Shown here piece by piece: positions 7,262 through 13,952 of a DNA stretch of 30,372 nucleotides (the stretch's first letter is position 1; the number at the start of each line of letters is the position of its first letter). The position numbers and the translations under genes were made by a program. Source of the DNA: JBDSKH01 sp035556655 (lineage in GTDB: Bacteria; Actinomycetota; Actinomycetes; Actinomycetales; Microbacteriaceae); NCBI GenBank assembly GCA_035556655.1, contig DATMFW010000071.1:1-30372 (forward strand). The letters run 5' to 3'. The notes below the pieces were generated by a model. The model saw nothing but the letters and a program-made list of their open reading frames with translations, did not search any database and was not told where the DNA came from.

Positions 7262-8899
7262 GTGTTCATCGCCCTCCGCTCGGTCGCTGACGGCGTGGTG
7301 GCGACCGAGCTCGACGATGAGGCCAAGCGTCCGCGCATGAGCGTCGTGCACCCGGCCGACCTGTCGGCCTGGGTGGCCGCGCGCGAGCTCGAGAAACCGC
7401 GGTGGGTGTGGGACGACACGTCGCACTGGTACCCGCCGCTCGTGCAGGCCGGCACGCGCGTGGAGCGGGCGCTCGATCTGCGACTGTGCCGCCGCATCCT
7501 CAGATCGTCGACGGCGACCGCCGGGACCGAGCTGGCCACGGCCGAGGCGGACGAGTGGGACGGGCCGACGCCGGTGCGCAGCGGTTCCGAGGCGCTGTTC
7601 GATCTGGAGCCGGCATCGGCCGACCCCGATCCGGTCGCCGAACTGCGGCGCCAGCGTGCGGCGGTCGATGCGGCGCCCGTGCCGGGCAGGCTGATGCTGC
7701 TGCTGGCGGCCGAGAGCGTCGGGGCTCTGGCGGCGGCCGAGATGCGGTTCGCGGGTCTGCCCTGGGACGCCGAGCGCCATGCCGCGATCCTCACCGAGGT
7801 GCTCGGGCCACGCCCACCCGGCGGAGGGCGTCCCGCGCGAATGGAGGAGCTGCTCGCCGAGATCCGCCGACTGCTGGAGGATCCGGCCGTCAATCCCGAT
7901 TCGCCGGTCGAGTTGCTGAAGAGCCTGCAGCACGCGGGCCTGCCGCTGACCTCGACCCGCTCGTGGGAGTTGAAGGAGATCGAGCACCCGGCGATCGCGC
8001 CGCTGCTGGAGTACAAGAAGCTCGCCCGGCTGCTCAGCGCCAACGGCTGGAACTGGCTCGACCAGTGGGTCCGCGACGGGCGGTTCCGTCCGACCTATGT
8101 GCCGGGCGGCGTGGTCACCGGGCGCTGGGCCTCCGACGGAGGGGGTGCGCTCCAGCTTCCCAAGCAGGTCCGCGGTGCCGTGATCGCCGACCCCGGCTGG
8201 ACCTTCGTGGTGGCCGACGCCGCACAGCTGGAGCCGCGCGTGCTGGCCGCGATCTCGGGCGACACGGCAATGGCACGGGCCGGCCGGGCCACCGACATGT
8301 ACCAGGGCATGGTCGACAGCGGCGCCGTCGAGACCCGGTCGCAGGCCAAATACGGGATGCTGGGCGCCATCTACGGCGGCACCACCGGCGAGAGCGGCCG
8401 GATGCGTCCCCGCATCGAGCGGGCGTTCCCCGTCGCCATGGACTACGTCGAGGCGGCGGCCCGGGCGGGGGAGTCGGGGCAGGTGGTCAGCACCTGGCTC
8501 GGGCGCAGTTCACCGCGCGGTGCCGGGGCGGCCTATACCGAGGCCCGATCCGAGGGTGAGGCCCGGCGCGCCCGTAACGAGGCCGCGGCGTGGGGCCGCT
8601 TCACCCGCAACTTCGTCGTGCAGGGCACCGCCGCCGAGTGGGCTCTGTGCTGGATCGGGGCGCTGCGGCGTCGCCTCTGGGACCTCGGGCCCGATGACAC
8701 CGCCTTGCCCGGACGCCCGCACCTGGTGTTCTTCCTGCACGACGAGCTCATCGTGCATACCCCGGTCGAGCAGGCGCCGCAGGTCGCCGAGGCCCTCCGT
8801 GCCGCGGCTCAGGACGCCGGCCGTCTGCTGTTCGGCAACATCCCCGTCGAGTTCGCCCTCTCGGTCTCGGTCGTGAACCGCTACGCCGACGCGAAGTGA
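7262..8899 (+). CDS. Bifunctional 3'-5' exonuclease/DNA polymerase family protein (Pol I-like)
   Basis: 545 residues, much shorter than full Pol I (about 880), with no 5'-nuclease domain. The polymerase palm motifs are present. Motif A is VVADAAQLEPRVLAAISGD with metal-binding D319. Motif B is RSQAKYGMLGAIYG with R359, K363, L367 and Y371. Motif C is HDE at 493-495. It should therefore be a competent family A polymerase. The N-terminal 180 residues occupy the exonuclease position, but I see no D-x-E metal motif, only a weak WDDTSHWYPPL...LDLRLCRRIL resemblance, so this half is probably inactive. Residue 367 is Leu where E. coli Pol I has Phe762. Actinobacteria carry this protein in addition to true PolA; its role is likely accessory, possibly repair. 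Confidence 0.9.
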   Translation: MFIALRSVADGVVATELDDEAKRPRMSVVHPADLSAWVAARELEKPRWVWDDTSHWYPPLVQAGTRVERALDLRLCRRILRSSTATAGTELATAEADEWDGPTPVRSGSEALFDLEPASADPDPVAELRRQRAAVDAAPVPGRLMLLLAAESVGALAAAEMRFAGLPWDAERHAAILTEVLGPRPPGGGRPARMEELLAEIRRLLEDPAVNPDSPVELLKSLQHAGLPLTSTRSWELKEIEHPAIAPLLEYKKLARLLSANGWNWLDQWVRDGRFRPTYVPGGVVTGRWASDGGGALQLPKQVRGAVIADPGWTFVVADAAQLEPRVLAAISGDTAMARAGRATDMYQGMVDSGAVETRSQAKYGMLGAIYGGTTGESGRMRPRIERAFPVAMDYVEAAARAGESGQVVSTWLGRSSPRGAGAAYTEARSEGEARRARNEAAAWGRFTRNFVVQGTAAEWALCWIGALRRRLWDLGPDDTALPGRPHLVFFLHDELIVHTPVEQAPQVAEALRAAAQDAGRLLFGNIPVEFALSVSVVNRYADAK

Positions 8900-8906
8900 C
8901 GAACTC

Positions 8907-8945
8907 ATCACAATCTTGTGATTCCACCTTGTTGTGAGGCATAAT
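8907..8945 (+). promoter_or_regulatory. Promoter with overlapping inverted repeat, upstream of the DUF3145 gene
   Basis: A -35-like TTGTGA (8916-8921) and a -10-like CATAAT (8940-8945) are 18 bases apart. A perfect 7-bp inverted repeat ATCACAA/TTGTGAT (8907-8913 and 8916-8922, 2-bp spacer) covers the -35 box, and a further TTGTGA lies at 8930-8935. The stretch is clearly more A+T-rich than its surroundings. An operator for an unknown regulator is plausible. The transcript would have a leader of about 65 bases before GTG 9017. Confidence 0.5.
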
Positions 8946-9016
8946 CGCACGCAGTAGCACCACGTGAATCCATACCCGGTCGATGGGGAAGTCGCACCGA
9001 GGAATGGAGAACGGAA

Positions 9017-9532
9017 GTGGCTGCTGCGAACAATAACGCGCTCGCGCGCGGAGTCGTCTACGTGCACTCCGCCCCGCGCGCGCTCTGCCCCCACGTCGAG
9101 TGGGCGGCCGGTCGTGCCCTCGGGCGCGCCGTGAACTTCGACTGGCGCGAGCAACCGGTCCTGAAGGGCGCCTCGCGCACCGAGTTCTACTGGGAGGGCG
9201 AGCGCGGTACCGGCGCCGCCCTCGCCTCGGCTCTGCGCGGCTGGGAGCACCTGCGCTATGAGGTCACCGAGGATGCCGGTCTCGGCACCGACGGCGGCCG
9301 GTGGATGCACACCCCCGATCTCGGGATCTTCTTCGCCCAGACCGACACCGCCGGCAATGTGGTGATCGCCGAGGATCGACTCCGGGCGGCCATGGAGACC
9401 GCGGGCTCCGACGCGTTCGAGCTGCACCGCGAGTTGCGTCTCGTGCTCGGTCAGGCCTGGGACGACGAGCTCGAGCCGTTCCGCCAGGCCAGTGGCGAGA
9501 ACCCCGTGATCTGGTTGCACAAGGTGGGCTGA
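9017..9532 (+). CDS. DUF3145 family protein
   Basis: 171 residues of a conserved actinobacterial family of unknown function, typically found next to the fatty acid synthase genes, as here. Recognisable segments are RGVVYVHSAPRALCPHVEWA at the start, NFDWREQPVLKGASRTEFYW, and the C-terminal GQAWDDELEPFRQASGE. There is no signal peptide or membrane segment. Start GTG 9017 is preceded by GGAGAACGGAA, containing a GGAG ribosome binding site. It is followed after three bases by a small coupled ORF. The neighbourhood suggests a link to lipid synthesis, but this is only inference from position. Confidence 0.9.
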   Translation: MAAANNNALARGVVYVHSAPRALCPHVEWAAGRALGRAVNFDWREQPVLKGASRTEFYWEGERGTGAALASALRGWEHLRYEVTEDAGLGTDGGRWMHTPDLGIFFAQTDTAGNVVIAEDRLRAAMETAGSDAFELHRELRLVLGQAWDDELEPFRQASGENPVIWLHKVG

Positions 9533-9535
9533 GCC

Positions 9536-9691
9536 ATGAAGACCCTCACTCGCACCGTCACCACGATCCTGCGCCGCCCGCCGGCGCGCACGGCGCGCCA
9601 CCGGCTCGGGCGCCTGGAGATCCCGGTGCGCACGCACCCGTGGTTCGAACAGCGCGCGCAGCGCGTCGCCGAACTGGGGTCGCGCTCGTGA
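9536..9691 (+). CDS. Small basic protein, 51 residues
   Basis: This ORF runs from ATG 9536, three bases after the DUF3145 stop, to a TGA inside the GTGA that starts the next ORF. The product (MKTLTRTVTTILRRPPARTA at its N-terminus) has about 12 arginines and only three acidic residues, so it is very basic. Codon third positions are mostly G or C, as in neighbouring genes. The tight spacing on both sides argues for a real coupled gene. I recognise no family, and no membrane helix is visible. Confidence 0.55.
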   Translation: MKTLTRTVTTILRRPPARTARHRLGRLEIPVRTHPWFEQRAQRVAELGSRS

Positions 9692-9813
9692 CCGCCGGAG
9701 TGCTCACCGAGTTCGAGCCGGAACTGATCCCGCTGCCCGAACTCGACGACGCAGACCCGGACCCGATCGACGTGGACTGCACCGAGCACCCGGGCTGCCG
9801 CCCGATCGCCTAG
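9688..9813 (+). CDS. Small acidic protein, 41 residues
   Basis: It starts at GTG 9688, overlapping the TGA of the basic ORF (GTGA). The product is rich in D, E and P (VLTEFEPELIPLPELDDADP) and has two cysteines in a CTEHPGC motif near the C-terminus. Its stop codon shares CTAG (9810-9813) with the stop of the convergent fabF. The opposite charge of the two neighbouring small proteins suggests they could bind each other. No known family is recognised. Confidence 0.5.
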   Translation: MTAGVLTEFEPELIPLPELDDADPDPIDVDCTEHPGCRPIA

Positions 9814-11045
9814 ACGCTGCGGATCGCCACCACCGCGTTGTGCCCGCCGAACCCGAACGAGTTCGAGATCGCCAGCTGAGCCTCGTCGCCGAGCTTCTGC
9901 GGCGTGCCCGACACGCTCAGCGGGATCTCCGGGTCGAGGTTGGCGATGTTGATCGTCGGCGGCGCCTGGCGCTCCTTCACGGCGAGAATGGCGAAGATCG
10001 CCTCCAGCGCGCCCGTCCCACCCAGCAGGTGGCCGTGCGCGGCCTTGGTCGCTGACAGCGGGATGCCGTGCACGCGCTCCCCGAACACCGCCAGCAGCGC
10101 CTTGTACTCGGCGATGTCGCCGACGGGGGTGCTGGTGGCGTGCGCGTTGATGTGGGTGACCTCGTCGACGCCCGCGCCGGCCTGCTCGAGCGCCGCGAAC
10201 ACGGCGCGAGCAGCACCCCGGCCCTCCGGGTCGGGTGCGGTGATGTGGTACGAGTCGCTCGTCACGCCGGTCCCCGCGATCTCGGCGTAGATCTTGGCAC
10301 CGCGGGCCTTGGCGTGTTCCTCGGTCTCCATGACGATGGTGGCCGCGCCCTCGCCCATGACGAAGCCGTCGCGGTCGACGTCGTAGGGCCGGGATGCGGT
10401 GGCCGGGTCGTCGTTGCGCTTGGACAGCGCCTGCATCGAGTTGAACGAGGCGAGGGTGATCGGGTGCACGCAGGACTCCGCGCCACCGGCGAGGATCACG
10501 TCCGCGAGCCCGAGCTGCAGGTGCTCGTAGGCGTTGGCGATCGACTCGGTGCTCGAGGCGCACGCCGAGACCACGGTGCGGGCGAAGGCGCGGGCGTCGA
10601 GCGACATGCTGATCGCGGCCGATGCCGCGTTCGGCATCAGCATCGGGACGGTCATCGGCAGCACACGGCGCGGACCCTTCTCGCGCAGGGTGTCCCAGGC
10701 GTCGAGCAGGGTCCAGAGCCCGCCGATCCCGGTGGCGTAGTCGACGCCGAGCCGGGTGGGATCGATCTCCGGGGCCCCGGCATCGGCCCAGGCCTCGCGA
10801 GCCGAGATGAGCGCGAACTGGGCCGAGGGGTCGAGGCGCTTGATCTCCTGACGCTCGAGCACTTCCTCGGGGCGCACCGTGGCCTCGGCGGCGATCTGGA
10901 CGGGCAGCTCGTACTGCTCGACCCAGTCGTAGGTGAGCTTGTGGGTACCGGACTCGCCGGCCAGCAGCGCCTTCCAGCTGTCGGGGGCCGTTCCGCCGAG
11001 CGGAGACGAGGCGCCGATGCCGGTGACGACGATCTTCTTGGTCAT
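9810..11045 (-). CDS. fabF: Beta-ketoacyl-ACP synthase II (KAS II)
   Basis: 411 residues. It catalyses the decarboxylative condensation of malonyl-ACP with a growing acyl-ACP in type II fatty acid synthesis. The full active site is visible: nucleophile C162 in VVSACASSTES, H302 in HINAHATSTPVGD, K334 and H339 in SATKAAHGHLLGG, with the gatekeeper-type SNSFGFGGHNA near the C-terminus. These match E. coli C163, H303, K335 and H340. The ATG follows GGGAGAG (complement of about 11052-11058). It is the last gene of the fabD-fabH-acpP-fabF operon. A strong hairpin separates it from acpP. Confidence 0.97.
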   Translation of the reverse strand: MTKKIVVTGIGASSPLGGTAPDSWKALLAGESGTHKLTYDWVEQYELPVQIAAEATVRPEEVLERQEIKRLDPSAQFALISAREAWADAGAPEIDPTRLGVDYATGIGGLWTLLDAWDTLREKGPRRVLPMTVPMLMPNAASAAISMSLDARAFARTVVSACASSTESIANAYEHLQLGLADVILAGGAESCVHPITLASFNSMQALSKRNDDPATASRPYDVDRDGFVMGEGAATIVMETEEHAKARGAKIYAEIAGTGVTSDSYHITAPDPEGRGAARAVFAALEQAGAGVDEVTHINAHATSTPVGDIAEYKALLAVFGERVHGIPLSATKAAHGHLLGGTGALEAIFAILAVKERQAPPTINIANLDPEIPLSVSGTPQKLGDEAQLAISNSFGFGGHNAVVAIRSV

Positions 11046-11072
11046 TCGATTTCTCTCCCGTTAAACAGAGAT

Positions 11073-11100
11073 CGGGCGGGGGTCCGAGGGCCCCCGCCCG
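11073..11100 (-). terminator. Hairpin between acpP and fabF, possible attenuator
   Basis: A perfect 10-bp G+C-only stem (arms 11073-11082 and 11091-11100) with an 8-base loop lies between the acpP stop and the fabF start. In the mRNA (minus strand) it is followed by ATCTCTGTTTAA, a moderately U-rich run. It could cause partial termination or protect the acpP 3' end, lowering FabF relative to ACP. Confidence 0.5.
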
Positions 11101-11106
11101 GTAGTT

Positions 11107-11355
11107 CTAGCCCTGTGCGTTGACGATGTACGTCACGGCGTCGCCGACGGTCTGCAGGTTCTTGACTTCTTCGTCGGGGATCTTCACGTCGAACTTCTCC
11201 TCGGCGTTGACGACGATGGTCATCATCGAGATCGAGTCGATGTCGAGGTCGTCGGTGAACGACTTGCCCAGCTCGACCGAATCGGTCGCGATGCCGGTCT
11301 CGTCGTTGATGAGCTCGGCCAGGCCGGCGAGGACCTCGTCCTGAGTGTGTGCCAT
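11107..11355 (-). CDS. acpP: Acyl carrier protein
   Basis: 82 residues, acidic, the normal size for ACP. The 4'-phosphopantetheine attachment serine is S41 in DLDIDSIS; the usual motif is DSL, here DSI. It carries acyl intermediates among FabD, FabH and FabF. The start MAHTQDEVL is fixed by the ribosome binding site AAGGAGA about eight bases upstream; the frame extends further without start-like context. A TAGGAT box overlaps the fabH stop codon (complement of 11411-11416) and could provide an extra promoter with a 50-base leader, which would fit the high demand for ACP. Confidence 0.97.
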   Translation of the reverse strand: MAHTQDEVLAGLAELINDETGIATDSVELGKSFTDDLDIDSISMMTIVVNAEEKFDVKIPDEEVKNLQTVGDAVTYIVNAQG

Positions 11356-11413
11356 TTCGTTTCTCCTTGCGTTGGCCGGGAAAGCCTTGATTGTCGGATG
11401 ACCGGAGTCAATC

Positions 11414-12412
11414 CTAGGGGAGCCGTACCACCTGGGCCCCGTAGACCAGGCCCGCACCGAAGCCGATCTGCAGCGCGAGTCCGCCACTGAGATCCGGGTT
11501 CTCTTCCAGCAGGCGGTGGGTGGCCAGGGGGATCGACGCAGCCGACGTGTTCCCGGTCGTCTCGATGTCGCGCCCGATGAGCACGTGCTCGGGGAGCTTC
11601 AGCTGCTTGGCCAGCTCGTCGATGATGCGCATGTTCGCCTGGTGGGGGACGAACGCGGCGAGGTCGTCGACGGTGACGCCCGCGGCATCCAGGGCCTGCT
11701 TGGCGACCTTCGCCATCTCCCACACCGCCCAGCGGAAGACCGTCTGGCCGTCCTGGCGCATCGTCGGCCATGGCTTGACCTTGTCCAGGTACTCCTCGAA
11801 AGTCGCGTTCATGCCGACGGCGTCCCACTTCGAGCCGTCGGAGCCCCAGACGGTGGCGCTCACGCCGGGGTCGTCGGTGGGTCCGAGCACGGCGGCGCCG
11901 GCGCCGTCGCCGAGCAGGAACGAGATCGAGCGGTCCTCGGGGTGCACGTACTGCGACAGCTTCTCGGCGCCCACCACCAGCACGTACTTCGCGGTGCCGC
12001 TGCGGATGAGAGCGTCGGCCTGGGCGATCCCGTAGGTGTAGCCGGCGCAGGCGGCGCCGACGTCGTAGGCCGGGGCGGGGGCTGCGCCGATGCGCTCCGC
12101 GAGCAGGGCCGACATCGACGGGGTGACGGCGACGTTGCTGATGGTCGAGACGATGACCGCGCCGATGTCGGCGGCGTCGACCCCGGCGTTCTTCAGCGCC
12201 TCGAGCGAGGCCGTCTCGGCCAGGTCGATGGCGTCGAGACCCTTGCTCGCCCGCTTGCGGGTGATGATCCCGGTGCGCTGGCGGATCCACTCGTCGCTGG
12301 AGTCGATCGCCTCCACGAGATCGGCGTTCGGTACCACGAGGTCGCCGCGCGCGGCGCCGAGTCCGAGGATCTGCGAGCCCTTGGCGCCCGCGGCCTGCTT
12401 GAGGGTGGGCAT
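11414..12412 (-). CDS. fabH: Beta-ketoacyl-ACP synthase III
   Basis: 332 residues. It starts fatty acid synthesis by condensing an acyl-CoA primer with malonyl-ACP; in actinobacteria the primer is often branched-chain. The Cys-His-Asn triad is complete: C122 in GAACAGYTYG, H257 in AFVPHQANMRI and N288 in ETTGNTSAAS. The WIRQRTGI segment near residue 42 is also typical. Its ATG shares one base with the fabD stop (TGATG), showing tight coupling within the operon. Primer preference cannot be read from the sequence. Confidence 0.97.
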   Translation of the reverse strand: MPTLKQAAGAKGSQILGLGAARGDLVVPNADLVEAIDSSDEWIRQRTGIITRKRASKGLDAIDLAETASLEALKNAGVDAADIGAVIVSTISNVAVTPSMSALLAERIGAAPAPAYDVGAACAGYTYGIAQADALIRSGTAKYVLVVGAEKLSQYVHPEDRSISFLLGDGAGAAVLGPTDDPGVSATVWGSDGSKWDAVGMNATFEEYLDKVKPWPTMRQDGQTVFRWAVWEMAKVAKQALDAAGVTVDDLAAFVPHQANMRIIDELAKQLKLPEHVLIGRDIETTGNTSAASIPLATHRLLEENPDLSGGLALQIGFGAGLVYGAQVVRLP

Positions 12413-13335
12413 CAGGCGGCTCCGTCGATGAGGGCGTGGGCGGCAGGGAGATCGTCGGGGGTCTTGACGGCCACCGTGGGCACGCCCTTGAGTGCGCGCT
12501 TGGCGAGACCGACGAGGGCGCCGGCCGGGGCGAGTTCGATGATGCCGGTGACCCCGGCCGCCTCGAACGACTGCATGGTCAGGTCCCAGCGCACCGGGCT
12601 GGCGACCTGGCCGACGACGAGGTCGAGGAACAGGCGGCCCTCGGAGACCGGTTCGCCGGACTTGTTGGTCCAGATCGGAAGATCGGGGTCGGCAGGCTCG
12701 AGGCCCGCGGCCTCGGCGCGCAGGATGTCGACGGCCGGGCCCATGTACCGGGTGTGGAAGGCTCCCGCCACCTGCAACGGGATCACCCGGGCGCCCGCGG
12801 GGGGCGCCTCCTGCAGCGCCGCGAGGGCGGGCAGTTCGCCCGCGACGACGACCTGACCCGCGCCGTTGAAGTTGGCCGGTTCGAGCCCGAGCTCAGCCAG
12901 CCGGGCGAGCAGTTCGGCTTCGTCGCCGCCGAGCACGGCGCTCATGCCGGTCTGCACCTTCGACGCGGCCTCCGCCATGGCGGCACCGCGCTGGGCGACG
13001 AGCTTCATCGCCGCGTCCTCGGTGAGGATGCCGGCGGCGGCTGCGGCGGCGAGTTCGCCGACCGAGTGCCCCGCGACCCCGGCGAGCTTGTCGCGCCGGC
13101 CGTCGGCGGTGACGGCGGCGAAACTGAGCAGCGAGGCGGCGACGATCAGGGGCTGCGCGACCGCGGTATCCCGGATGGTGTCGGCGTCGCTGACGGTGCC
13201 GTGCGTGCGCAGGTCGACGCCGGCGGCCGCCGAGAGACGGTCCAGGTGGTCGGCGTATTCCGGCCCGGCGAGCCAGGGTTCGAGGAATCCAGGGGTCTGC
13301 GAGCCCTGTCCGGGCGCGACGACGACGACAGTCAC
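12412..13335 (-). CDS. fabD: Malonyl-CoA:ACP transacylase
   Basis: About 307 residues. It moves malonyl from CoA to ACP. The nucleophile is S91 in GVAGHSVGELAAAAAAG, with R116 in VAQRGAAM and the catalytic histidine in VAGAFHTRYM; the N-terminal oxyanion motif is APGQGSQTPGF. The start is taken as GTG 13335 (VTVVVVAPGQG), preceded at a good distance by AGGA. An in-frame ATG nine bases further upstream (13344) is possible but has poor spacing. It is the first gene of the fab operon. In many actinobacteria a FasR/MabR-type regulator gene directly precedes fabD; here a MarR-MMPL pair lies between. Confidence 0.95.
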   Translation of the reverse strand: MTVVVVAPGQGSQTPGFLEPWLAGPEYADHLDRLSAAAGVDLRTHGTVSDADTIRDTAVAQPLIVAASLLSFAAVTADGRRDKLAGVAGHSVGELAAAAAAGILTEDAAMKLVAQRGAAMAEAASKVQTGMSAVLGGDEAELLARLAELGLEPANFNGAGQVVVAGELPALAALQEAPPAGARVIPLQVAGAFHTRYMGPAVDILRAEAAGLEPADPDLPIWTNKSGEPVSEGRLFLDLVVGQVASPVRWDLTMQSFEAAGVTGIIELAPAGALVGLAKRALKGVPTVAVKTPDDLPAAHALIDGAA

Positions 13336-13384
13336 GGGTTCCATCCTGCCCTGCGCCGCGCACCCGCGTCGAACCCGGCCCACG

Positions 13385-13403
13385 AAGAATCCTGGGAAAT
13401 CTT
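13385..13403. promoter_or_regulatory. Imperfect dyad in the fabD-marR intergenic region
   Basis: AAGAATCCTGGGAAATCTT is a 19-base imperfect dyad with AAGA/TCTT ends. On the minus strand a TTGTCT (complement of 13412-13417) lies 18 bases before CAGGAT, a weak promoter pair for fabD that would place the dyad over the -10 region. It is a candidate operator for the fab operon; no match to a known site is claimed. Confidence 0.25.
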
Positions 13404-13442
13404 GGTGGATCTAGACAACAGCGCGACGACGGGGCGTCGACC

Positions 13443-13463
13443 CGTTATCGTGAATAACGTTAT
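13443..13463. promoter_or_regulatory. Overlapping CGTTAT/ATAACG palindromes at the marR start
   Basis: Three half sites lie together: CGTTAT (13443-13448), ATAACG (13454-13459) and CGTTAT (13458-13463). The first two form a dyad with a 5-bp spacer. The last two merge into the perfect 10-bp palindrome ATAACGTTAT, which runs into the start codon ATG 13462. MarR proteins usually bind such A+T-rich palindromes at their own promoter, so this is a likely autoregulatory site. Confidence 0.55.
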
Positions 13464-13950
13464 GGAGCGTAATGAATCTGGCGGGACGCGCGGTCGCGCC
13501 GTGCGGTCGCCGCTACCGCCCTCGCTCACCGACTCCACCGGCTTCCTGCTGGGCTGGGTCGCCACCCACGCCTCCGAAGCGTTCGCCGACGCCCTCGCCG
13601 GGGTCGGGCTCACCGCGCACCAGCTCGGCGTGCTCACCCTGCTCACCGACGGCCCGCAGAAGCAGGCCCGCCTCAGTGAGCAACTCGAGGTCTTCCAGCC
13701 GGTCATGGTCACGCTCATCAACGAGCTCGAGAGCGCCGGCTTCGTGCACCGCGCGCCCCACCCGCAGGACCGCCGGGCCCTCGAGATCCATCTCGAGCCG
13801 GCCGGCGCCGAACGCCTCGCCCGCGCGGGAGTCGCCCTCGCCGCCGCGACGGAGAAGATATTCGGCGGCCTGACCGCCGGCGACCGCGACCACCTCCACC
13901 GCATCCTGCTGCAGATGGTGCAGCAGTTCGACGCCCACCAGGAGTCCTGA
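13462..13950 (+). CDS. MarR family winged-helix transcriptional regulator
   Basis: 162 residues from ATG 13462. The winged helix is clear: LTAHQLGVLTLLTDGP, RLSEQLEVFQPVMVTLINEL as helix-turn-helix, then the wing HRAPHPQDRRALEIHLEPAG containing the typical D-R-R. Such dimers usually repress an adjacent transporter and are released by small ligands. It lies two bases upstream of an MMPL exporter gene, the expected target. GTG 13450 is an alternative start adding four residues, but it lies within the palindromic operator. No good ribosome binding site is seen. The gene is divergent from fabD, so binding at the shared region might also affect fabD. Confidence 0.85.
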   Translation: MERNESGGTRGRAVRSPLPPSLTDSTGFLLGWVATHASEAFADALAGVGLTAHQLGVLTLLTDGPQKQARLSEQLEVFQPVMVTLINELESAGFVHRAPHPQDRRALEIHLEPAGAERLARAGVALAAATEKIFGGLTAGDRDHLHRILLQMVQQFDAHQES

Positions 13951-13952
13951 CC

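Noticed and set aside
9536..9813. Classical toxin-antitoxin module for the basic/acidic pair
   Set aside because: Size and coupling fit loosely, but no toxin or antitoxin fold is recognised, and the location inside a DUF3145 operon is atypical. Kept only as an unknown pair.
11356..11487. N-terminal extension of the acyl carrier protein upstream of MAHTQDE
   Set aside because: The extra frame overlaps fabH and ignores the strong AAGGAGA ribosome binding site before MAHTQDE; 82 residues is the normal ACP size.
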